Part shown: positions 6,497-12,654 of the stretch, in pieces
Numbering within the stretch: the stretch's first letter is position 1
Layout of the letters: each line of letters starts with the position of its first letter
Assembly (NCBI GenBank): GCA_036732755.1
Contig: DAINBU010000131.1
Coordinates: 1 to 12,682, forward strand
Source: DASRRB01 sp036732755
GTDB lineage: Bacteria > Planctomycetota > B15-G4 > SIAN01
Direction of reading: 5' to 3'
Length of the DNA: 12,682 bases
Notes under the pieces: model-generated
Databases searched by the model: none
What the model saw: only the letters and a program-made list of their open reading frames with translations
What the model was told of the DNA's origin: nothing
Position numbers and translations under genes: made by a program

Positions 6497-9487
6497 TCAC
6501 CGCTCCGCGTGGAAGCAGGGGAACCTCTCCGCGAGGTCTGCGGCGATGCGCGCTCCCTCGTCCGGCCCGCCGCCGATCGGCGCGCAGCGCGACACGAGCA
6601 GCGTCTGCTGGAGCTCCGGACAGTTCCAGGCGACGACGACGGTGCGAAGGCCGGCGGATTCGGCGAGGATGGCGATGGCTTCGTGGCCGGCGACCTTCGC
6701 CGGGGTGCGCGAGACGAGGCCGGCGCCGGCGAGCGCGGTCGCGGCGTCGCGCGCCTCCTCGGGCGTCTTGACGGCGTCGGCGAGGCGCAGCAGACCGAGG
6801 CGTGCGCCGTTCAAATCGAACTCGCGGCCGATCAGGACCCAGCGCTCGATCGAGTCGCTGTCGCCTTTGGGCGCGGCGACGACGGTCACACCGCGCGCGA
6901 CCACCGGTCCCTCGGGCACGCCACGCGTCGGCGCGAAGCCTTCGGAGCGCAGCGTGGCGACGTCGGGCGGCGGGGTCGCGGCGGGGGCGCGCGCGCCGGT
7001 GCCGAGATGGAGGCGCTCCGACGACGCGATCAGCGTGTGCAGCGTCTCGAAGTAGTAGTCGGGCTTGAAGCGGTCGGCGGGCGCCTCGAACTCGAGGATC
7101 GGATGGTCGTCGGTGTTGAGGGGACCGTCACCGCCGAACGCCGCGAACGTCTCCGGCGTCGCGATCAGCCCGCCGAGCAGCGTCTGCGTCCCGGCGTTCC
7201 CGACCTCGGCCAGCGCGGCGCGCGCCGCGGCCGGCAGCGTCGGATCCTCGGGCAGGCGCGCCATGCGCAGGTCGCCCTTGGCGCCGATGATCACGATGTC
7301 GCCGGTCGGCTGCGCCCCGCGCAACACGAACAGGCACGACTGCGGGAAGTGCTTGCGGAACGTCCGCGCGAGCAGCCGGATGTGCGGCAGCGACATGTTG
7401 TAGTAGTGGAACCACTGGCAGACCACGCCGCCGGGCTTGAGCTTCGCGTACACGTCGGCGAAGAACTCGTCGGTGAAGAGCGCCGAGACGCCCGCCATCC
7501 ACGGGTTCGACGGCTCGCTGATGATCACGTCGTAGGACTCGGGCGGCTGGAAGCGCAGGAAGTTGCGCCCGTCGTCGAGCCGCAGCCGGACGCGCGGATC
7601 GGCGGTGAAGTCGTCGTTGATGTCCTTGAACTTCAGCTGCGCCGCCTCGCCCACCTCGGGCGAGATCTCGGCCGCGTCGATCGTCTCGAACGGGAAGCGT
7701 TTCAGCGTCGCGACCGTCGTCCCCGAGCCGACGCCGATCACGAGCGCGCGCTTGGGATCGGGATGGAACAGCGCCGGGATCAAGGCGAGCAGGCGCTGCG
7801 CGATCATGTCCTCGCCGACGTTGGAGGCGTCGGGCTTGCCGTTCACGTAGAGCGACCGAAGGCCGCCCTTGAACTCGCACACCGACACGGTCGCCTCGGT
7901 CCCCTCCTTGAAGTAGATGAGCTGGTAGCCGGCCATCGTCTTCTCGACGGCGCCGCGCCGGTAGCGATCGAGGAAGGAGATCGGATCCTTCACGTACATG
8001 GCGTGCGCGAGCTTCCAGTTCCAGCGCGGGAGGACGAGGACGGCGAGGAAGAGGACGGGGAGCAGCAGCGCGGGCACGCGGCGGCGCGCGACGGGCACGA
8101 CGGTCGGCGCGCCGCGAATCATGGTCGCGGCCGGACCCGACAGCGCGAGCGCCGCCGCAATCAAGAGCACCGCGACTTCGAGCGTGCGCTGCGTCCCGAG
8201 CATCGGCACCAGCCAGAAGCCCGCGCCGAGCGAGCCGAGCGTCGTGCCGAGCGTGTTGACGACGTAGGCGAGGCCGACGCTCGCGCCGACGCGGCGGCCA
8301 TCACGCGACAGCAGGTCGACGACCGCGGGGAAGACCAGCCCGAAGCCGATCGCCGGCAGCAGCACGAGGCCGACGATCACGAGGCCGCTGGTGAGCAGGA
8401 AGTTGGCATGGGTCACGCCGAAGGCGAGCAGCAGCTCGACCTGGGGGACCGGCAGGCGGTCGAGGAAGGGCAGCGTCGCCGCGACCGCGACCGCCGCGAG
8501 CAGCAGCCCGCCGCGCAGGAGTTTCGTCGGCGCGACGCCGCGCGCGCTGAACTTCGCGTAGGCGCCGCCGCCGATGAAGAGCCCGAGCAGGTAGCCGAAC
8601 AGCACGAACGCGAAGGTGAAGATCTGCGCGCCGAAGAAGATGCAGAGGTGGCGCGTCCAGACCGACTCGAGCGCGAGCGACGCGAAGGAGGAGAGGAAGA
8701 AGCCGAGCAGGAGGGCGCGGCCGGCGGAGCGGTGCGCGGGGGCGGCGGGACCGGGCGCGGACGCTGAAGAGGCGGCGACGGCGGGCGCCGGCGCCAGCTC
8801 GGCCTTCACGCGGCGGGAGTACCACCACGTCGCGGCCGCGGCCGCGAAGTTGGCGAGCGCCGCGACCAGGAGCGAGCTCTCGATCCCGAGGAACGGCAGC
8901 AGCAGCGACGGCAGCGCGATCGCCCCCGCCGCCGCGCCCGCGGTGTTGACCGCATAGGCGCGCCCCGTCGCCCGCCCGACATCGACGCGCCGGACCTTCA
9001 GCAGGTGGACCATCAGCGGGAAGGTCCCGCCCATCAGCGTGGTCGGCACCGCGACCAGCACGAAGGAGACGGCGAAGCGGACGAAGAGCAGCCGCCCCGC
9101 CGACCCCTCGGCCCATGCGTGGGTCAACTCGTAGAGGGAGGCGCCGCGCTCGAGCAGCGCGTGCGACGCGATCCCGTACAAGCCGATCCCGACTTCGATG
9201 GCCACGTAGAGCAGCGGCCGCGCGCCCCACCGGTCCGACAGCTTCCCGAACCCCCACGCCCCGAGCCCGAGCCCGAAGAGATAGGCCGCGAGCAGCGTCG
9301 AGGCCGCAGTCGCCGTCGACCCGAAGACGTGCCCGAGCTGCCGGAACCAGAGCAGCTCGTAGGTCAGCGCCGCGAACCCCGACAGGAAGAACGCCGTCGC
9401 GAGCGCCGGAGCGAGACCCGCGGCACGCTCGGAGGACGACTCGACGGAAGACGGGGCGGCGGAGCGGCGGGTGGTCGTCTTGGTCAG
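6497..9487 (-). CDS. Fused MFS-like membrane protein and spermidine synthase-like methyltransferase fold
   Basis: This is a 996-aa inner-membrane protein. Residues from about 30 to 495 contain roughly 13 hydrophobic segments. They form two similar halves: FFLSGFAALTYELLW pairs with FFLSSFASLALESVW, and GRAYAVNTAG with GLAYVVNTLG. A spermidine-synthase-like Rossmann domain follows at about 525-720, with nucleotide-binding ALVIGVGSG at 581-589, the acidic end of strand 2 (AAEIS) and RLDDGRNFL. The aminopropyltransferase Asp site is replaced by SEPSNPW at 657-663, as in other MFS-fused members, so true polyamine synthesis is doubtful. A further domain of about 150 residues, ending FPCFHAER, is unfamiliar. 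No ATG, GTG or TTG exists in frame before residue 95 (GTG 9205), which would delete the first helices. CTG 9487 with GAAGG at 9495-9499 is the best start. Substrate unknown. Confidence 0.85.
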   Translation of the reverse strand: MTKTTTRRSAAPSSVESSSERAAGLAPALATAFFLSGFAALTYELLWFRQLGHVFGSTATAASTLLAAYLFGLGLGAWGFGKLSDRWGARPLLYVAIEVGIGLYGIASHALLERGASLYELTHAWAEGSAGRLLFVRFAVSFVLVAVPTTLMGGTFPLMVHLLKVRRVDVGRATGRAYAVNTAGAAAGAIALPSLLLPFLGIESSLLVAALANFAAAAATWWYSRRVKAELAPAPAVAASSASAPGPAAPAHRSAGRALLLGFFLSSFASLALESVWTRHLCIFFGAQIFTFAFVLFGYLLGLFIGGGAYAKFSARGVAPTKLLRGGLLLAAVAVAATLPFLDRLPVPQVELLLAFGVTHANFLLTSGLVIVGLVLLPAIGFGLVFPAVVDLLSRDGRRVGASVGLAYVVNTLGTTLGSLGAGFWLVPMLGTQRTLEVAVLLIAAALALSGPAATMIRGAPTVVPVARRRVPALLLPVLFLAVLVLPRWNWKLAHAMYVKDPISFLDRYRRGAVEKTMAGYQLIYFKEGTEATVSVCEFKGGLRSLYVNGKPDASNVGEDMIAQRLLALIPALFHPDPKRALVIGVGSGTTVATLKRFPFETIDAAEISPEVGEAAQLKFKDINDDFTADPRVRLRLDDGRNFLRFQPPESYDVIISEPSNPWMAGVSALFTDEFFADVYAKLKPGGVVCQWFHYYNMSLPHIRLLARTFRKHFPQSCLFVLRGAQPTGDIVIIGAKGDLRMARLPEDPTLPAAARAALAEVGNAGTQTLLGGLIATPETFAAFGGDGPLNTDDHPILEFEAPADRFKPDYYFETLHTLIASSERLHLGTGARAPAATPPPDVATLRSEGFAPTRGVPEGPVVARGVTVVAAPKGDSDSIERWVLIGREFDLNGARLGLLRLADAVKTPEEARDAATALAGAGLVSRTPAKVAGHEAIAILAESAGLRTVVVAWNCPELQQTLLVSRCAPIGGGPDEGARIAADLAERFPCFHAER
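6501..6544 (-). repeat. Direct repeat copy B within the synthase 3' end
   Basis: This is the in-gene copy of the 44-bp repeat described at 5886-5929 (40 of 44 bases identical). It encodes the last residues before the synthase stop and lies immediately next to the truncated end of the PIN toxin remnant. Confidence 0.75.
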
Positions 9488-9494
9488 AGGGGGC

Positions 9495-9499
9495 CCTTC
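9495..9499 (-). promoter_or_regulatory. Ribosome binding site supporting a CTG start
   Basis: On the minus strand, GAAGG lies 7 bases before CTG at 9487-9485. It supports this non-standard codon as start of the long synthase gene, because no ATG, GTG or TTG lies between the upstream stop (9529-9527) and GTG 9205. An ATC at 9505-9503 is the only other conceivable rare start nearby. Confidence 0.5.
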
Positions 9500-9735
9500 T
9501 TCGATTTCCTGGCGCGGGCGCAGGTGTTAGCGCCGGATTCGGGGGAAGGAAGAGGGGGGGACGGCGACGACCCGGGAAGCAGTCATCAGCTCCGGGTCAC
9601 GGCCTCGGAGCCTGCGACGGCAAGTGGAACTCCGAGGGCCCGCTTGGGAGCGCCGGTCGTTGCTGTCTCGACCGCGTCGGCATTAGTGGAACGACTCGGC
9701 TGCGACTTCCGCAAGCACGAGCGTGGCGCATTGAC

Positions 9736-9755
9736 CTATCGCAATGTTGCGATAG
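9736..9755. promoter_or_regulatory. 20-bp palindromic operator of the toxin-antitoxin gene pair
   Basis: CTATCGCAA-TG-TTGCGATAG is a perfect 9-bp inverted repeat with a two-base centre, ending 7 bases before the first gene of the pair. TTGACC at 9731-9736 resembles a -35 hexamer and abuts it, and TAGCCT at 9753-9758 is a weak -10. HTH antitoxins of this kind bind such palindromes as dimers to repress their own operon, so binding here would block polymerase. Palindrome seen directly; its regulator is inferred from position. Confidence 0.7.
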
Positions 9756-9762
9756 CCTCCCC

Positions 9763-9906
9763 ATGCCGAAGACGACCGTGTACGCGTACCAGGACCCGGA
9801 CGGGGGATCTCCCATCCTCGCTTGGCTCGAGAATCTCCGATCGACCGACACTCGGGGCTACGAGAGCAATCCGGAGCTGCACTCCCTTGAGCGAGAGTTT
9901 CCATGA
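9763..9906 (+). pseudogene. Phage Gp49/HigB-like toxin with in-frame internal deletion (47 aa)
   Basis: The frame MPKTTVYAYQDPDGGSPILA continues with WLENLRSTDTRGYE, the start of phage-derived Gp49-like/HigB (RelE-superfamily) toxins. It then jumps to SNPELHSLEREFP, which resembles the very end of the same family (FEANPELHTYEEE type, from memory). Family members are about 110-130 aa, so some 70-80 residues holding the RNase core are missing, yet the frame is kept. The stop overlaps the antitoxin ATG as ATGA (9903-9906), so translational coupling to the antitoxin survives. No Shine-Dalgarno is visible. RNase activity is very unlikely. The micro-ORF may persist because it delivers ribosomes to the antitoxin, or because the remaining ends still bind it. 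Confidence 0.68.
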
Positions 9907-10262
9907 GCTCGATCACTCGACGGCGTGTTCGACGAGGGACGCCGATCCAAAAGATCCTCGACCACATCACCGGTGACGATCCTCGCCTTCGATCGGCGAT
10001 TCGCCGCCAAACGAGGAACCTCGTGGTGGGCGAGATGATCTACGCCGCTCGCGTCGCCGCGGGCCTCTCCCAGACTCAACTCGCCAAGCTCGTGAAGACC
10101 ACGCAGAGCGTGATCTCGCGCCTCGAAGACGCCGACTACGAGGGGTACTCGCTCACGATGCTCCAGCGCATTGCCGATGCACTGACCTGTCGACTCGAGG
10201 TGCGCCTCGTCCCGCCGAGGTCGCGAAAGGGCAGGTCGGTCGTGACGCGCTCGTCACCCTGA
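9903..10262 (+). CDS. XRE/HigA-type helix-turn-helix antitoxin
   Basis: This 119-aa cytoplasmic DNA-binding protein has a helix-turn-helix domain at about 46-98. Helix 1 is IYAARVAAGLSQTQLAKLV, the recognition helix TTQSVISRLED, then GYSLTMLQRIADAL and the strand CRLEVRLVP. This layout, with an N-terminal extension holding GDDPRLRSAIRRQTRNL, is typical of antitoxins paired with Gp49/HigB-like toxins: they neutralise the toxin and repress the operon. The ATG overlaps the stop of the shortened toxin, and the palindrome at 9736-9755 is its likely operator. All HTH positions look intact, unlike the partner gene. It converges with the fic gene, with 21 bp between stops. It may now act as a free repressor or protect against homologous toxins elsewhere. 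Confidence 0.85.
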   Translation: MSSITRRRVRRGTPIQKILDHITGDDPRLRSAIRRQTRNLVVGEMIYAARVAAGLSQTQLAKLVKTTQSVISRLEDADYEGYSLTMLQRIADALTCRLEVRLVPPRSRKGRSVVTRSSP

Positions 10263-10283
10263 GTCGCGCTGCCCGACGCCCGA

Positions 10284-11405
10284 TCACTCCGACTTCCCGA
10301 GATCCGCCAGTCGGTAGCTCGTACTCCGGCCCTGTCCGGGGTTGCGTTCGAGGAGGCCGCGTTCGACGAGGGACTGGAGGTCGCGCAATGCCGTGTCCGT
10401 GGAGCACTTCGCGAGCTTTGCGTACTTCGACGTCGAGAGGAAGCCGGTGAAGCCGTTCAGCATGCGGTTGATCACCAGGCGCTGCCGCTCGTTGACGGGA
10501 CGTGGGTCCTGGTGGACGCGCTGCCAGAAGCGGGCCTTATGGAGTACCGACGCGAGCGCCTGCTCAGCCGATTCGATCGCACGCTCGAGGCAGCCGAGGA
10601 ACCACGACAGCCAGCGCGTGATGTCCAGACTGCCCCGCTGAGCCGCTTCCAGCTCGCGGTAGTAGTCGTTGCGCTCCGCCTCGATCTGCGCCGACATGCT
10701 GTAGAAGCGGTCCGCCGTCCCGTCCGCGCGCGCCAACGCCAGGTCCGCGATCGCGCGCGCGATGCGTCCGTTCCCGTCTTCGAACGGATGGATCGTCACG
10801 AACCAGAAGTGGGCGATCCCGGCCTTCAGCATCGGGTCGATCGAGACGGGCGAGTTGAACCAGTCGAAGAACTTCCCCATCTCCGCCTCGAGACGTCGGG
10901 CGTGGGGCGCTTCGAAGTGCACTCTCTCGTGCCCGACGGCGCCGGACACCACCTGCATCGGGCCCGATTCGAGGGTCCGCCACGAACCGGCCTCGCGCGC
11001 GCGCGCGCCTCGCTTGGAGCCTGCGAAGAGCGACGCGTGCCACCCGAACAGGCGTTTCTTCGTCAGCGGAGCCTGAAAGTTGCGCGTGCCGTCGAGCATC
11101 ATCTCGACGACGCCCTCGACGCTCCGACTCGCCTTCGGCAGCCCCCCCACGTCGAGCCCGAGCCGCCGCGCGAGGGACGACCGGACCTCGTCGACGTCGA
11201 GCTTCTCGCCTTCGATGGCCGAGGACTTCACGACGTCACGGGTCAGGGTGAGGAGGCTCGCTTCGGACCGGAGATCGAAGCCGAGCGCCTCCATCCTTCC
11301 GAGCAGCCGGCCATGCTGGTGTCGAACGGTCGCGCGCAGGTCGGCGAGCGCCTCGCCGTCCCAGGCGAGCTCGGGCCAGGCGGGTTTCTCGTGGATGAAG
11401 GTCAA
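10284..11405 (-). CDS. fic: Fic-domain protein (AMPylating type, class II) with C-terminal winged helix
   Basis: Fic enzymes transfer AMP, or another phosphate-containing group, to hydroxyl side chains of target proteins. The perfect core motif HPFEDGNGRIAR is at 206-217, with catalytic His206. An autoinhibitory motif (S/T)xxxE(G/N) upstream of the core is visible as SSAIEGE at 61-67, which defines class II Fic proteins. The N-terminal block FIHEKPAWPELAWD matches the DUF4172-type start. The C-terminal part (about 305-368: STDTALRDLQSLVERGLLERN) is a winged-helix DNA-binding domain. Length (373 aa) is normal. The start is TTG 11405: an in-frame stop lies 6 bases upstream, and GGTGA precedes it by 6 bases. 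A (CG)7 run at 10994-11008 encodes residues 133-137. The gene looks intact and has its own promoter. Targets are unknown. Confidence 0.92.
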   Translation of the reverse strand: MTFIHEKPAWPELAWDGEALADLRATVRHQHGRLLGRMEALGFDLRSEASLLTLTRDVVKSSAIEGEKLDVDEVRSSLARRLGLDVGGLPKASRSVEGVVEMMLDGTRNFQAPLTKKRLFGWHASLFAGSKRGARAREAGSWRTLESGPMQVVSGAVGHERVHFEAPHARRLEAEMGKFFDWFNSPVSIDPMLKAGIAHFWFVTIHPFEDGNGRIARAIADLALARADGTADRFYSMSAQIEAERNDYYRELEAAQRGSLDITRWLSWFLGCLERAIESAEQALASVLHKARFWQRVHQDPRPVNERQRLVINRMLNGFTGFLSTSKYAKLAKCSTDTALRDLQSLVERGLLERNPGQGRSTSYRLADLGKSE

Positions 11406-11431
11406 AGGCGATCACCGCAGGACATGCGTCG

Positions 11432-11460
11432 ATTATGCTCTGTATCCGATCTGTCGTCCA
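11432..11460 (-). promoter_or_regulatory. Promoter of the fic gene
   Basis: On the minus strand, TGGACG (11455-11460) and CATAAT (11432-11437) match the sigma70 -35 and -10 hexamers at four and five of six positions, with exactly 17 bases between them. Transcription would begin near 11425, about 20 bases before the TTG start. Confidence 0.5.
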
Positions 11461-11539
11461 CGCTTTCACCGCACTCCCTGGGACTCGGGCGACCCCGACC
11501 CTTCGCAGAGCCGGCTCCGTCGATCCGGCTCAACGACGC

Positions 11540-11935
11540 ATGGAGAGTTCGAGCGTCGTCGTCTCGCCGGGCAAGACGGCAACCGACGCGGTGCCGGCTC
11601 CAGCGGCGGAGATGTGGTCGTCTTCGCGTAAGCGCCGCATCGCGACGACTTGACCCGGCGCGCGGCCCGGTTCGCGGGAATCGCTGCTGGCGCGGCAATC
11701 CTGGTGGTCGCCGTGGCGGGGTTCGCTTGCGGGATCGAGAGCGATCGCCCGCCGCTGTGGACGCTGCGCAACGTGGCGGCACGGGCCGAATTGTACGAGG
11801 CGAAGCGCGTCTCCAGCGTGAGGTTGTGAGCGAGGTTCGATTGAAATGGGAACGCTCGAGTCGCGACGGACCAGTGGATACTGCTCGGAGAGGTGGAGAG
11901 CGAGGAAAGAACGTTCTCGACCCCCCGCAAGAGCA
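11540..11935 (+). pseudogene. Decayed single-pass membrane protein gene
   Basis: An ATG at 11540 opens a 37-codon frame (MESSSVVVSPGKTATDAVPA... ending RKRRIATT) that stops at 11651-11653. A second frame begins at the overlapping TTG (11650) and runs 59 codons to TGA 11827: TRRAARFAG, a hydrophobic helix IAAGAAILVVAVAGFA, then PPLWTLRNVAARAELYEAKR. After a second TGA at 11842 the same frame continues with NARVATDQWILLGEVESEERTF. Joined, this reads like one protein: basic cytoplasmic N-terminus, one membrane helix, outer domain. Third codon positions stay GC-rich along this path, as in coding DNA. I infer one frameshift and two in-frame stops. Alternatively the first two ORFs are real small proteins coupled by a TTGA overlap. 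No family recognised. The rest of 11406-11539 shows only the fic promoter, and 11936-12090 nothing but short repeats. Confidence 0.4.
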
Positions 11936-11994
11936 CTCATTACCGGCGTCGAAGCCAAGCCTTAATCACTCGAACACTACCGAGCCGCACCCGT

Positions 11995-12100
11995 CGGTCA
12001 TGAATCTCGCCGCGACTACGCCATCACCACGGGCGGAAAGCCGATCTTCGAATCTGTCTCACGGTCATGAATAGATCGGGCTAGAGTCTGTCTCGCCGCG
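11995..12100. repeat. Short interspersed direct repeats upstream of the methyltransferase gene
   Basis: CGGTCATGAAT occurs at 11995-12005 and 12062-12072, CTCGCCGCG at 12006-12014 and 12092-12100, and TCTGTCTC at 12053-12060 and 12087-12094. The pieces recur in related order with 19 extra bases inside the second copy. The region is less GC-rich than the rest of the window. It may be a diverged tandem duplication or a regulator-binding array; no clear promoter could be assigned. Confidence 0.45.
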
Positions 12101-12154
12101 TGCCCACCTATCCGTCACTTCGACGCGCCAGGGCGGGCATGCTACGTCTACTTC

Positions 12155-12160
12155 GGAAGG
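12155..12160 (+). promoter_or_regulatory. Ribosome binding site fixing the start at 12166
   Basis: GGAAGG lies 5 bases before the ATG at 12166. It selects this start over the in-frame GTG at 12100 and the ATG at 12139, which have no comparable site and would add unconserved, Arg-rich residues. Confidence 0.7.
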
Positions 12161-12165
12161 CTGAC

Positions 12166-12654
12166 ATGACAGGAAGGGACAACGGGCCCTATGGCCCTAA
12201 CAACCCCCACCCCCTCTCGAAGCTCCGCACTGAGTTGGTCTGGGAAGGCAAGTACGACGAGTATGGTAACCGTCGCGACATAGACATCGCCGGCGCCGCG
12301 ATGCCCCTTCAGCGCATCGAGACCGTCGACGAGCCACGGGCTCGTATCGAGGCGCAAGGGAATCTCTTCGACGCAAAGAAGGCACACCTCGACGACTTTC
12401 GGAATATGCTCGTCTGGGGCGACAACAAACTAGTGACGGCGTCGCTCCTTCGCGAGTTCCGCGGCAAGGTCGACCTCATCTACATCGACCCGCCGTTCGA
12501 TGTCGGCGCGGACTTTACTCTAGAAGTGCCGCTTGGCGACGGTCGAGAAGCCGTAGAGAAGACCCAGTCCGTGCTCGAGTTCGTTGCTTACAACGACACC
12601 TGGGGCAAGAACACTGATTCCTATTTGCTGGACTTTCGCAGGTTTTTCGCGTGA
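12166..12654 (+). pseudogene. Type III-like DNA methyltransferase (Mod), truncated after motif IV
   Basis: The 162-aa frame starts like Mod-type N6-adenine methyltransferases (NPHPLSKLRTELVWEGKYDEYG). It carries FRNMLVWGDNKLV at 79-90 and the catalytic motif IV as LIYIDPPFDVGADF at 104-117 (DPPF at 108-111). TQSVLEFVAYNDTWGKNTDSYL at 133-154 is followed, in intact relatives, by a helix with many Met/Leu/Arg residues. Here the sequence changes to LDFRRFFA and a stop. Whole enzymes are 500-700 aa in this family, and the SAM-binding FxGxG motif lies C-terminal in this class, so it is missing. Other frames past 12630 do not restore the expected sequence, so this is not a simple frameshift. The gene would have protected host DNA or marked sites for a partner nuclease. 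The remaining fragment cannot methylate. Confidence 0.78.

Noticed and set aside
6482..8767. A 761-codon open frame on the plus strand opposite the synthase gene
   Set aside because: Composition is almost entirely Arg/Asp/Glu/Ala/Gly, as expected from the antisense of a GC-rich gene. The minus strand carries clear helices and motifs.
9541..9561. 21-base purine tract with two G-runs
   Set aside because: It could form unusual DNA structure, but such tracts are common in GC-rich intergenic DNA and nothing nearby ties it to a function.
9530..9735. Search for a gene or RNA in the gap upstream of the toxin-antitoxin pair
   Set aside because: Several frames are open, but none has a recognisable motif, a good start or a ribosome site, and no tRNA-like fold or terminator was seen.
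11530..11958. A minus-strand ORF of 142 codons
   Set aside because: It ends in a plausible-looking tail, but its composition is His/Arg/Asp/Ser-rich and the plus-strand path has better third-position GC and a membrane helix.
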